Shown here in pieces: positions 11,669-22,517 of a stretch of 64,000 nt of DNA; the stretch's first letter is position 1; the number at the start of each line of letters is the position of its first letter. Location of the stretch: contig NC_134095.1 of NCBI RefSeq assembly GCF_000715075.1, forward strand, positions 67,709,990-67,773,989, in the 5' to 3' direction. Under the pieces are notes generated by a model, which saw only the letters and a program-made list of their open reading frames with translations, made no database searches and was not told where the DNA came from. A program made the translations under genes and the position numbers. The stretch is from Nicotiana tabacum. Its lineage: Eukaryota > Streptophyta > Magnoliopsida > Solanales > Solanaceae.

Positions 11669-13567
11669 ATGATCATAAACTATGTCTATCTCATTTCTGT
11701 TCTATACTTGTCTTTCTTTTTTCATTTGGTGCGTTCCCAATTGCACACTGACCAAATTAATACCATGAGAAAGATTTATGATATGCTTCAGAATGATACT
11801 GCTACTTCTTTTGTATGGGATGGGATTAATAAAAGTTCAAACCCATGTTCTTGGAAAGGAATTTCTTGCAATTCTAATGATAATTCTTCCATAACAAACA
11901 TCTCCTTTTCATTGTTTTCAATTTCTAGCTCTGACTTCTTGCCTGTTATTTGTCAAATTAATACTTTGGAGTCCCTTGATGTTTCCCAGAACAATTTAAG
12001 CTCACTCCCAGATGGGTTCATCACTGGTTGTGGGGGGCTTATAGGGTTGAACTTTAGTAGGAACAGATTGGAGGATTCTTTGCCTAATTTCACTGGTTTT
12101 GGAAATTTGGAGTCTTTGGACTTTTCTCATAGTAACTTGAATGGGAAAGTTGACTTGCAGTTGGATGGATTGAACTCACTCAAGAGTTTGAACCTTAGCT
12201 TCAACAATTTTTCTGGTTCAGTTCCTACCAGTCTTGGAAAATTTAATCTTTTGGAGGAGCTTCAACTTTCTGCAAATGTTTTTCAAGGTGAATTCCCCAC
12301 TCAAATTGTGAACTTTGGCAACTTAACTTTGATTGACCTTTCTCTTAACTCTCTATCTGGTGTCATTCCTGATAGATTAGGAGAACTTTCCAAATTGCAA
12401 GTTTTGATTTTATCAGCCAATAATTTGAGTGGAACAATCCCACAATCCATTGGGAATATCAAAACATTGACGCGTTTTGCTGCGAATCAGAATCGTTTTG
12501 TTGGAAATATACCCCTTGGCTTAACCAAGAACCTGAGGAATTTAGACCTCAGCTTTAACAGTTTAACTGGTATAATACCTCAGGACCTGTTATCCCCAAT
12601 GAACTTGCAGTTTCTTGATCTGACTTCCAATAAGTTGGAGGGACCTGTTCCTACAAACTTGTCGATAAATTTGATTCGGTTGAGATTAGGGGACAATGCT
12701 TTGAATGGGTCGATTACATCTGTTTCTTTTGGAAGCCTTCAGAGTTTGACCTACTTGGAGCTGGACCAAAACCAGCTAAGTGGACCAATTCCTTCTGAAT
12801 TGGGGAAGTGCCAAAACTTGGCGCTTTTGAACTTAGCCCAGAATAAGCTGAGTGGTGTTATTCCAGTAGAGCTGGGTGATATTTCTAATCATCAGGTACT
12901 GAATCTTCAGTCCAATAACCTAGTTGGGGATATTCCGAGTAACATTTCGCAGTTGAATAGATTGCAGAAGCTCAATATGAGCTGGAATTCATTGAATGGC
13001 TCCATACCAAGTTCAATAGCCAGCTTGAAAAACCTCACAAACTTGAATTTGCAGGGGAATAAGCTAAGTGGTCAAATTCTGCCTAACATTAGTAACTTAA
13101 ATTTATTGTTAGAACTCCAACTTGGAGGGAACCAACTTGGTGGGGTGATTCCAGCAATGCCGCTAAGTTTGCAGATTGCTTTGAATCTCAGTCACAATCT
13201 CTTTGAAGGACCTATACCAATTACTCTATCTAGATTGACTTCATTGGAAGTTTTGGATCTCTCTTACAACAGGTTCTCAGGTCAGATTCCCGACTTTCTG
13301 ACTAAAATGGGAGGCTTGACTAGGTTGGTGCTTTCAAACAATCAACTCTCTGGAGTTCGTCCAGAGTTTGGAAGCTTTGTCATTGTTGAGACAAATGGAA
13401 ATAGGGATCTGATCAATCCTTCCCCAATTTCAGAAAACAATGAGGAAAAGGGCACGACATTTTCATCGACCATAGTCCTCCTCTTTGTTTTAGGTGGCTT
13501 TGTTTTTGGTATGTTTGCAACAATTTGTATCTGGTACGTTGTTTTTAAAGAGGTTGCACAGAAGTGA
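11669..13567 (+). CDS. LRR receptor ectodomain with membrane anchor (kinase-less remnant of an LRR-RLK)
   Basis: The 632-residue ORF encodes a plant LRR receptor kinase ectodomain. Residues 1-23 form a signal peptide. An N-terminal cap with NPCSWKGISC lies near 57-66. A long array of plant-type LRRs (LxxLxLSxNxLSGxIP) runs from about 98 to 570. Residues about 601-626 are a hydrophobic transmembrane helix, followed by a few cytosolic residues and a stop. The layout resembles the family of Arabidopsis At1g34420/PXC3-type receptor kinases (about 890-970 aa). Here the juxtamembrane and kinase regions continue downstream only in other frames, so the stop is a truncation. The start used is the first Met before the signal peptide. 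The long intact ORF could still yield a receptor-like protein without a kinase; whether it is expressed cannot be told. Confidence 0.8.
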   Translation: MIINYVYLISVLYLSFFFHLVRSQLHTDQINTMRKIYDMLQNDTATSFVWDGINKSSNPCSWKGISCNSNDNSSITNISFSLFSISSSDFLPVICQINTLESLDVSQNNLSSLPDGFITGCGGLIGLNFSRNRLEDSLPNFTGFGNLESLDFSHSNLNGKVDLQLDGLNSLKSLNLSFNNFSGSVPTSLGKFNLLEELQLSANVFQGEFPTQIVNFGNLTLIDLSLNSLSGVIPDRLGELSKLQVLILSANNLSGTIPQSIGNIKTLTRFAANQNRFVGNIPLGLTKNLRNLDLSFNSLTGIIPQDLLSPMNLQFLDLTSNKLEGPVPTNLSINLIRLRLGDNALNGSITSVSFGSLQSLTYLELDQNQLSGPIPSELGKCQNLALLNLAQNKLSGVIPVELGDISNHQVLNLQSNNLVGDIPSNISQLNRLQKLNMSWNSLNGSIPSSIASLKNLTNLNLQGNKLSGQILPNISNLNLLLELQLGGNQLGGVIPAMPLSLQIALNLSHNLFEGPIPITLSRLTSLEVLDLSYNRFSGQIPDFLTKMGGLTRLVLSNNQLSGVRPEFGSFVIVETNGNRDLINPSPISENNEEKGTTFSSTIVLLFVLGGFVFGMFATICIWYVVFKEVAQK

Positions 13568-14801
13568 GTTTTATTGGATCACTGATGATGACCTCCACAA
13601 GTCTCAAATTAAATTGTCCAAGACAATGGCTGCAATTTGTAGGGCCAATTAACTTTATGCAAAGCAATGAATTCTACACATACTACAAGGTTAGATGCCT
13701 TGTGGTATATACTATTGCTTCAAGAAGATTGAGAGGCAGAGCAAGTCATTTAACTTGCATAGCTTTGAAAGATTCAAAAAAGGGCTTGTCAATATAGGCC
13801 ACCTTAGCAATTACACCATGGCCCCCCTTGCTTATGTTGTTGAATCTGATACGGCATATATCATTTATGATTAAGATAGCGACTTGATTCATTTGTTAAA
13901 TTAGAAATTTATCACTTAAATGAATGCTCTTTATTGCTGTGTTTTCATAAAATCTTATACTTATCTACATAAATATCACTCACTTCACCCAACATACTAT
14001 TTCTCCTATATTTGAGAAGGCAATAGAGAGACTTTTAAGGATTCAAGAATTCCTGTAAATCAAGAAATTTAATGGTTCGTTGCATCTTGAGAGTATGAAG
14101 CCAACAACTATATCTACTTGGGTAGGACGACAACCACAACAAAGACATCATCTTGTCAATAAAGCATAACGAACCAACTTTCACTTTCTTAGTGTTTATT
14201 ACTTTAGGGACTTCATTTATAGTTCCTTTCGTTATAATTCTTTGTAAGAGACCAGCTCATTGAATCTTACTCCTTTAAAATGTAAGACACCAGGTCCACC
14301 AATGAGCAACTCTGTATATTGCTTTCCTTTTGTTTTTAAATAGAACTACACAAGAAATAACACAAATTTCATGTCTAATTCCAATGATCTAACATGATTC
14401 CGTAAAATCCAGTTCCAACATTACCTCAGTGTTTTTTTTACAAAGTCCTGTTTTAAACCATAATTTTTGTATTTGCAGAATATGCATATGTGATGAGAGT
14501 AACTGAGGCTGGTAATATGTATAATTTTGGGGTGATAATGCTTGAGCTGCTAACTGGAAAACCAGCCATTAGTGAAGGAATGGAGTTGGCTAAGTGGGTA
14601 TTAAGCAAGTCAATCCAGCATGAAGATTTGGGTGAAGTTCTTGACAGCAGAGTGAGTGGAAAATCTACTCAAGTTCACCAACAAATGCTTTTAGTGCTTG
14701 AAATTGCTCTGCAATGCTTAAGTGTCTCCTCAAGTGAAAGACCTGATGCCAAAGAATTACTAGAGACATTGCTAACCTTGGGCCAGCAGTTTGGTATTTA
14801 A
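13562..14801 (+). pseudogene. decayed kinase domain of the LRR receptor kinase
   Basis: Directly after the anchor, a different frame reads FYWITDDDLHKSQIKLSKTM. Further frames give NEFYTYYK, then YYCFKKIE (the ATP-site lysine region) and NYTMAPLAYVVESDTAYIIYD up to about 13873. Together these trace a kinase N-lobe split by several frameshifts and stops. 13874-14480 has no kinase similarity; the catalytic loop (HRD-like) and DFG region are absent. After a good acceptor (TATTTGCAG, ending about 14479) the C-lobe reappears: YAYVMRVTEAGNMYNFG, LLTGKPA and the tail ending at 14801. The acceptor splits the conserved PE/YAY codon, as in intact relatives. The kinase cannot be made from this copy. Confidence 0.8.
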
Positions 14802-15769
14802 TCACAGATATTGTAACAATGTTCGACATCTACTACGGCCCCTGGTCTATCTGATGCTGCATATGACACAACGAAAGTCTCAATCTTGGATCCTCTGCTC
14901 ACGGATCTGGTCCTCGTCGTATGGCATAAGCACAATCTTTAATTAATACGCTTATTTGGCTCTAGACACTTATAGACATCAAAAGAATCCTAAAATGACG
15001 TATATTAGAAAGCCTAATATCCTTCCACATAGTCACTGGCTATAGATATGGCACTCACCGTATTCATTCAGTATTCTGATACCAAGTTTATCACACCCTA
15101 ACTAGGGGCTAGCGAGTTTGCTTAATATTCTCATCGTATAACCTCACATAAAATAATTCATATGCTAAATCAAACTCAAAGAATGTCATAAGCATCATAA
15201 CTAATCAGCTCAACGGAGGAGACACAATTTTATTGTTAGGAGTAACACAAACGTTCCAACTATAATCTCTAACTTCCGGCGTTTGTGGTCTAAGTAAGTT
15301 TTTTGTCTACTCTAACCTACCGGTAGACAATTAGACGATACCATCTAGCTGAATTTATGCCTTGCACTTGTTGGTACGCTCACATAAGTCCAACATTTGC
15401 TATGAGTCTTTTCAATATTTACGGGGTTCTGTATATCGATAGAAAATGTAGATAACTTCTAGGTTTTGCGAACCTAACTTATTTATTAACGTAAGAAGAT
15501 GAGTCTAAATGAGCTAAATAGATGGTGACGATTCACATAGTTGACCTTTACTAGCTTGAGATTGAGGCTTAGTTGTTTTTGTTGTATATAAATGTACTTG
15601 TCTCCCAGATATTTCTTTTTACAAAATTTCATATGTTTAATTTTATAATATTTGTTTATGTCCTCTTTTAGGCTTAGAGAGGATATATGTATCAGGTTCT
15701 AATACAAGTTTTCATAGAATGAGACTAAAGCAAGGGGCGCTGGAAAGGGTTAAACTGGAAAATTATCTA
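14802..15769. other. intergenic DNA with a possible LTR/primer-site remnant
   Basis: No gene is recognised. On the minus strand about 15073-15084 reads TTGGTATCAGAAT, like a tRNA-Met primer site, preceded by GGGTGTGATAAAC, which resembles a decayed LTR end. The sequence from about 15088 to 15700 may therefore be an old LTR of a minus-strand retroelement. No second LTR or target duplication was found. Confidence 0.35.
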
Positions 15770-16568
15770 CTCCCTCCGTTCACTTTTAATTGTCAAGTAT
15801 TCTAAAAATAAATTTTTATTTTTACTTGTCATTTTTCACATATCAAAAATAATTTATTTTTTCTCTTGTTCTAAAAATAAAATTTCATTTTTTACTCATT
15901 TCAAATTATTTTTCAAATTCATTAAGACTATACACCAATTAATATGGGTATCATAGTAAATTTTATACTTTATTTATTATTTTTTAAGGGCAGAGGCGTA
16001 TCCAACGTTTTGAGAACATGGGTGCACCATTATCTTTAAAGATAGTATTTGCAGTTCCTTGTTCAATTTGTTTTTTGCTAACTAAAACAAATTTTATTTA
16101 CCAACTCAAAATGATAAGTACAACTAAAAAACAAAATTGAAACTTGGACAAAGGTCCCAAAGTAACAGAAGCCAAAATTCCTTCCATGCTTTTTTCCATG
16201 GATTTCAATCTTTGATTCAGTCAAGCATTTTCTCAAACATAATATGTGCACAAATTTAATAAACTATCAAAATTCAAGACTTCAAACTTCAAGGAGAGAG
16301 AAGTTACATTTAAAAATTTGGAAAAAAAAAACTTAATTAAAAAAATATACAGAGACTAGAAATCGAACCCTTGACTTGGGGGACAACAAGGCACCAACTA
16401 CGGTGACCACAAACATATTTATATAGATAATTTTAAAATTGGTACTGTTTATACATGACCTAGGGAGGGGAGCATAGGTGCATGTACCCCATCCACTCCG
16501 CATAAATCCGCCTCTGCTTAAGGGGTGTGCAAAGTCAATAGTGGACAAGTAAAAATGAACGGAGGGAA
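15770..16568. mobile_element. Stowaway-like MITE carrying a nested element
   Basis: The left end CTCCCTCCGTTCACTTTTAA and the right end GTAAAAATGAACGGAGGGA are near-perfect inverted repeats flanked by TA (15768-15769 and 16569-16570). Without the nested element at 15991-16516 it would be about 270 bp, close to the size of its relative at 6689-6907. Confidence 0.8.
15991..16516. mobile_element. hAT-like MITE, 526 bp, nested in a Stowaway MITE
   Basis: The ends are CAGAGGCGTATCC and ATCCGCCTCTG, an inverted repeat. The flanking octamers TTTAAGGG (15983-15990) and CTTAAGGG (16517-16524) match at seven of eight bases, the hAT duplication size. The short ORF on the minus strand inside shows no transposase similarity. 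Confidence 0.75.
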
Positions 16569-16689
16569 TAATAGTTTAGTTAGACAAGGTTGTTTCCGTA
16601 GTTTTCACCTTACTGTTACAGTACTCTGTCATATGCACAAGGTAGTAAAGAGGATACAGGGATTGCATCAGATACCTGCACGAAGAAAC

Positions 16690-17905
16690 TGTTAGGACCG
16701 AAAAAAGTCAGGTGTCATGCGGAAGCTAGTAAAGCAAACCTTCAACGACGATAAATCAGACAACAAAAGAGAAATATATTAAAAGAGACACAAACATTTA
16801 ACATGGTTCGGTCAACTGACCTACGTCCACAGCGGAGATGAGCAATCCACTATAATAAAAAGGGAGTACAAAATATCGAGAGAACAACCTCACGAAGAGG
16901 CAAACACAAGTGACACGTTAACACTTGTCCCGTAAAGTTCTCCCCTAAACAAGACTCTCAAGCCCCCTATGGCTACATTATGGATGCTACTGAATGAGAA
17001 GGACAGATCTTCAATTTATAGAACTCCAAACATTTTCCTACAAGAAAAAGGACTACCCAAATATAGATGACTTATATTTTTCATCTAGGAAAAGAAAAAC
17101 TCAATTATGGTAAATATGTTGCCCTTTCCTTCAAGAGATAGGAAAATCAAATATGGTAAGAAAATTAGGACAACACCTAACAATTCTCCCCCTTGGCCTA
17201 AATTTTCTGACGAAATTAACTTGATCCACCTTCTTCTCATAATCTTCAATAAGTCGCATCTCCAAATCTCCGCCACAAAGTTCGTCTCAATGTGCATAGC
17301 ACTCCGGTAAAATTTCTCAGACAAAAGTCACGATTATTGTCAAATATGTTACGGCTAGAACTGAACCCGCAAGGATGAACCTGTCTTGAACCTCGCTCTG
17401 ATGCCACTTGTTGGGACCGAAAAAATCAGGTGTCATGCGGAAGCTAGAAAAGCAAACCCTCAATGACGACAAATCAAATAACAAAAGAGAAATATACCAA
17501 AAGAGACACAAATATTAACGTGGTTCGGTCAAATGACCTACGTCCATGGCGGAGATGGGCAATCCACTATAATAAAAAGAGAATACAAAATATCGAGAGA
17601 ACAACCTCACGAAGAGGCAAACACAAGTGACACACTAATACTTGTCCCGTAAAGTTCTCCCCCCCCCTAAACAAGACTCTCAAATCCCATATGGCTACAT
17701 TATGGATGTTACTGAATGAGAAGGACAAATCTTCAATTTATAGAACTCCAAGCCTTTTCCTACAAGAAAAGGGACTAGCGAAATATGGAAAACTTATATT
17801 TTTCGTCTAGGAAAAGAAAAAACCCAATTATGGTAAATATGTTGTCATTTCCTTCATGAAATAGCAAAACCAAATATGGTAAGAAAATCAGAACAACACC
17901 TAACA
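16690..17905 (-). mobile_element. small non-autonomous LTR element A (TRIM-like)
   Basis: It has two LTRs of about 495 bp, 16690-17182 and 17409-17905. On the minus strand they start TGTTAGGTGTTG and end GGTCC(T/C)AACA. Between them are only 227 bp, with a primer site (minus TGGCATCAGAGC, 17395-17406) next to the right LTR and a purine-rich AAGGGGGAG tract next to the left LTR. There is no coding sequence, so it must have been moved by enzymes of another element. GAAAC at 16685-16689 precedes it; no matching GAAAC follows at 17906. Confidence 0.85.
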
Positions 17906-17917
17906 ATTGTTAGGTAT
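17906..17917. other. junction between two inverted LTR elements
   Basis: These 12 bp (ATTGTTAGGTAT) join the 5' LTR ends of elements A and B. Together with the preceding CCTAACA they form the perfect palindrome CCTAACAATTGTTAGG, followed by a second ATTGTTAGGT start. There is no target duplication at this point. Confidence 0.7.
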
Positions 17918-19126
17918 TGTTAGGTGTTGTCCTTATTTTCTTACCATATTTGGTTTTCCTATCTCTTGAAGGAAAGGGTAAAATATTTACCATAATTGGG
18001 TTTTCTTTCTTGTAGAAGGAAATTATAAATATCTCATATTTGGCTGACTCCTTTTCTTATAGGAAAAAGTTTGGACTTCTATAAATTAATGATCATTCAT
18101 CCTTATTCAGTAGCATCCATGATGTAGCCATATGGGGTTTGAGAGTCGTGTTTAAGGGGAGAAATTTACGGGACAAATGTTAGTGTGTCACTTGTGTTTG
18201 CCTTTTCGTGAGGTTGTTCTCTCGATATTTTGCTCTCTTTTTATTATAGTGGATTGCTCATATCCGTTGTGAACGTATGTCAGTTGACCGAACCACGTTA
18301 AATGTTTGTGTCTCTTTTGGTATATTTCTCTTTTGTTGTCTGATTTATTGTCATTGAAGGTTTGCTTTACTACCTTCCGCATGACACCTGACTTTTTTCG
18401 GTCCTAACAAGTGGTATTAGCGAGGTTCAAGACAGGTTCATCTTGGCGGGTTCACTTATACTCGCAACATATTTGACGATAATCGTGATTTTTGTCTGTG
18501 AAATTTGACCGGCGTGCTACGCCTGTTGAGGCAAATTTTGTGGTGGAGATTTGGAGATAAAACCTATTGAAGGCTATGTCAAGAAGGTGGATCAAGTTTA
18601 TTTTGTCAGAAAATTCAAGCCAAGAGGGAGAATTGTTAGGTGTTGTGCTGATTTTCTTACCATATTTGGTTTTCCGATATCATGAAGGAAAGGGCAACGT
18701 ATTTACCCTAATTGGGTTTTTCTTTTCCTAGATGAAAAATATAAGTCATCCATATTTGGGTAGTCCCTTTTCTTGTAGGAAAAGGTTTGGAGTTCTATAA
18801 ATTGAAGATCCGTCCTTCTCATTCAGTAGCATCCATAATGTAGCCATAGGGGGCTTGAGAGTCCTGTTTAGGGGGAGAACTTTACGGGACAAGTGTTAAT
18901 GTGTCACTTGTGTTTGCCTCTTCGTGAGGTTGTTCTCTCGATATTTTGTACTCCCTTTTTATTATAGTGGATTACTTATCTCCGCCATGGACATAGGTCA
19001 GTTGACCGAACCACATTAAATATTTGTGTCTCTTTTGGTATATTTTTCTTTTGTTATTTGATTTATTGTCGTTAAGGGTTTGCTTTACTAGCTTCCGCAT
19101 GACACCTGATTTTTTCGGTCCTAACA
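17918..19126 (+). mobile_element. small non-autonomous LTR element B (TRIM-like), inverted to A
   Basis: It is the same family as element A in the opposite orientation. LTRs lie at 17918-18409 and 18634-19126, with an internal part of 224 bp that has a primer site (TGGTATTAGC from 18412) and a purine tract CCAAGAGGGAGAA just before the right LTR. It is followed by GAAAC at 19127-19131, identical to the five bases before element A. The short minus-strand ORFs in the LTRs are not genes. Confidence 0.85.
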
Positions 19127-19131
19127 GAAAC

Positions 19132-20139
19132 AACAAAGAACATTGGTAAAACATTGATCAATCCTCATTTAATTATAAGACTAAATGACACTCTACAGCT
19201 TCAGAAACCAGCTAAAAAGTAAGAATCAACGAAATATCCCTCTATCCATGAGTATCTATTCTATCTATAAATGTAGAGGATCTCTCTATAGAAATAGAAT
19301 TCGTTTATGGAATGATATGACCGACTAACCATAGCCGATATCAGCTAAACTGGACTTCTGTTGGATCAAGTCTTTCGGGAAGCTTGCCAATAAAATCTCA
19401 TTCACCAAAACCATATCTTATGCTCCTTTTTGCACCCCGAACTTGTTATTCCTTGATGGATGAAGAACAAATCATCATTGACTTGAAAGAATATTTCAAA
19501 AGAAGAAAAAACGTCATAAGTTGGGTGAACACTCAACATGAAAACCAGTTCAGTTAAATAACACAGCAAAGTGATTCAAACTGGTCACCAAGCAGCTGGA
19601 AGAGGTATACACAATAATGTTATATGTACAAATTCACCGAGTAGCTGGAAAGGTTTACATTTCTCTTTACACTAAAGGTTCAAATGAAACAAAAAAGAAT
19701 TTTAGTACTCATATCCGATATCATTCTTTAATCTATGAAACATATCTTTTTTTAATCAAGAATCTATGAAACAATCTTCTATTTCTCTCATTTCAAATTG
19801 CCAAGAAAAGGCAAAATGGTTTTGCCTCTGAAGCTTGTTCCCTTTAGCCCTCAACCCATCCTCCGGCTTGCGATTTTTTCCATCATGGTTCTCGATAACA
19901 CACCCACACCAAGGTTGTGGAGCCAGTGCATCATGAAACCATCTTAGCTCGTTGCGACTTCTATCCATCTCCTTTGGCATCCGTACAGTTGTTTATCTTG
20001 ATGTCATTATATTTGAAATGCAGATGTATTCACCCTTATACCAACCACTACTACCAAAGGTATGTCGTCTTTTTATCTAGGACTAGCGAGATTGATCTTG
20101 AAGTTTCTTATAGCAGGATGAGCCTCAGTACAGTACCTT
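19132..20139. other. intergenic DNA
   Basis: No gene, RNA or clear repeat was recognised. A related pair of phrases (AGCAGCTGGAAGAGGT / AGTAGCTGGAAAGGTT, about 19592 and 19641) suggests a small local duplication. The left border of the adjoining mitochondrial fragment is uncertain and may reach into this stretch. Confidence 0.35.
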
Positions 20140-20331
20140 TAAAACTGCTTCTAATTCATCTAGTTGGAATCGACAGTAATCAAGGATCAGTATGCCGCGG
20201 TGGATATATACCTGGGCCCTGCACACACTGCCCGTCACACCCTGGAAATTGGTTTCGCCCGAAGCGTAGGATCAATGATCACCCATCACTTCTGTGGAAC
20301 ACTAGTGCCACAAAGCCTTTGGTGGTCTTAA
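20140..20331 (+). pseudogene. nuclear copy of mitochondrial 18S rRNA 3' region (NUMT)
   Basis: This stretch matches the 3' region of plant mitochondrial small-subunit rRNA (rrn18). It has AGTTGGAATCG near 20161, GGATCAGTATGCCGCGGTG, GGGCCCTGCACACACTGCCC, GTCACACCCTGGAAATTGG, TTTCGCCCGAAGC, and CACTAGTGCCACAAAG followed by TTGGTGGTCTTA at the right end. The TTTCGCCCGAAGC variant distinguishes it from plastid 16S. Scattered substitutions show it is an old nuclear insertion rather than functional rRNA. The right end coincides with the last codons of the PPR gene on the other strand, so the insertion supplies that gene's stop codon. Confidence 0.88.
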
Positions 20332-22181
20332 TGCCCAACGAACTCATACACATTGGCATTGACGTCAACTGAACTGCACCCAGGTGACTTCTTAACACCT
20401 AAATCTCGCATAGTTCCTCTGACCTTTGATACATCTTCCCATCTGCCAGCAGATGCATAGGTGTTTGCCAGAAGCGTATGAGTGCTAGAATCATACGACT
20501 CAATCTCCATAAGCAGTTTAGCCACACGTTCACCGACATCAATACTGCCGTAAATTCTGCAGGCACTGAGCAAAGCCCCATATATTGGAATTATAATCTC
20601 ATTGTCTTTTTTTGGTATCATAGATATCATTTCTTCAGCTTCTCTTAAGAGCCCAGCACGACCAAGTAGGTCAATCAGACAACCATAATGTTCTAACTTT
20701 GGCTGAATCCCATAAATCCTACTCATTGAGTGGAAATACCTGCGGCCTTCCTCTACCAAGCCCCCATGGCTGCATGCACTCAACACTCCGATAAAAGTGA
20801 TATCATCGGGGCAAAATCCAGCTTGTTCCATTTGTGAGAACAGTTCTAGTGCTTTCCTCGTGTTACCGCTCATGGCTAACGCACAAATAATTGAAGTCCA
20901 TGATGCAGTATCTTTCTCTTTTAATCCATCAAATATTTCCATCGATTTTTCTATGCAACCACACTTTGCATACATCTCTATAAGGGCCGTACCAACAACT
21001 GCAGTAATGGCTATTTTGTTTTCTTTCATGTAATCACGAATCCATTCCCCTTGTTCCAAGGCTCCTATCTGAGCACAACCAGTGAGAAGGGCAACCAATG
21101 TGTATTTATCAGGTTTAATTCTTTGCATTTGCATCGAACGAAACAAATCCATTGCATCATCAACACGGTTGAATTGCACATACCCATTAATCATAGTTGT
21201 CCACAGAACTAGATCCCTTACCGGACTCCTCTCAAAAAGTTTTCTAGCTTCATCCAATTGACCGCGATTAACATACCCAGAAACCATACTAGTCCAACAT
21301 ATAACATTTTTCGTCGGCATATCATCAAAAATCTGCCTAGCCACCATCAAGAATCCACACTTAGAATACATGTCCACTAATGTATTCCCAATAATAACGC
21401 TAAACCCAAGCTCTTCAACAACGTATCGATGAATTTCTTTACCAAGTTCCAAGCTTTTCAACGCAGTGCAAGCTGACAAAGTACTCACAACTGTCGCTTC
21501 GTCAGGCTTAACACCACTTTCCTCCCGCATCTTCATGTAAGCCCCAACAGCATCCTGATACCTATCACATCTCACAAATCCAGCAATCAATATATTCCAT
21601 GCGACCGAATCTCTGTGAGGCATTTCATCAAACACTTTGTTCAAACTCGTCACACAACCAAACAGACCATACATATCCATAACAGAATTACCAACATAGT
21701 TATCAAACCAAACACCAGATTTCAACACATACCCATGAAGCTTTTCACCTCCCTTCACCATTTTCAACTCCCCAACAGCTTTAAACACAAATGGGTACGT
21801 GAAATTATCAGGAGACAAGCCACCTATTCTCAATTCATCAAACAAGAAAAGGGGTTCTTTAAATTGGCCCTTTTTCACGTATCCTTTAATCATTACATTG
21901 TAAATGAACAATGTTCGATTCTCACAACAACTAAAGATTTTCTTGGCGTAATTAAAGTCTCCTCCTTGGAATGTATCGGTTGTAAAAGCTAAAAGCTTGT
22001 GTAAAATGCCAATGTGTTTGTGGAAATTGAGGATGATGACTTGGGCATGGATTTGTTTGAGTTTTGTAATGGATTTGCATGTCTTTAGAAGCTCAATGCA
22101 TGTTTTAGGCTCAAGTGTTTCTTTTGGTGAACAATAGATGAGAGTTGAGAGGCTAGAAAGTTTATTAATGGAACAAAAAAA
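20328..22181 (-). pseudogene. E-class PPR protein, At1g31430-like, no AUG and 3' end replaced
   Basis: The frame is open for 617 codons and resembles Arabidopsis At1g31430 throughout: the N-terminal ELLKTCKSITKLKQIHAQ block, many PLS-type PPR motifs (VVGTALIEMYAKCGCIEKS, WTSIICALAMSGNTRKALEL) and the E-motif start SPGCSSVDVNANVYEFVG. Such proteins bind organelle RNA and often specify C-to-U editing sites. Two faults are visible. The homologous N-terminus runs up to an in-frame stop at 22182-22184 without any ATG; the first in-frame Met is MIKGY near 21894, inside the repeat region. At the other end, after EFVGH, the stop comes from the inserted mitochondrial rRNA fragment, and the rest of the E/E+ region is missing. 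It could be a recently disabled gene, or one started from an upstream exon or a non-AUG codon. Confidence 0.8.
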
Positions 22182-22439
22182 TCAGGAAAAAGATAAATAT
22201 GAAAGCTGGCTATACAAGGATGTCACATCAATTAGCCAATTCCCAACTTTATACTATATAGATATAGATTTATCTAAAAAAAGAATAATACTTTTTATAA
22301 CTAAAATTAGACTCTCCCAGGCGTGTAACTAAGACGCAACAACTTTACATATTCACAAGAAGATATTGTCAAATAGTTATACTAAAAGAAAAAATAAAAC
22401 AAAAATTACATAAAATCTTCTAAAGACAAATGATTATTT

Positions 22440-22460
22440 GATGTTTAATATATTTTTATA

Positions 22461-22508
<48 letters not shown>
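22440..22508. repeat. AT microsatellite
   Basis: A nearly pure (AT)n run lies directly beside the left arm of the perfect hairpin at 22509-22850. Confidence 0.85.

Positions 22509-22517
<9 letters not shown>

Noticed and set aside
13562..14480. Single intron joining the LRR exon to the C-lobe exon as a functional short-kinase receptor
   Set aside because: The apparent donor (AA/GTGAGT) and the acceptor are in incompatible codon phases, and kinase N-lobe remnants lie within the supposed intron.
20140..20331. Functional small-subunit rRNA gene
   Set aside because: Only a short 3' part is present, with many substitutions at normally invariant positions; it is a nuclear copy of mitochondrial DNA.
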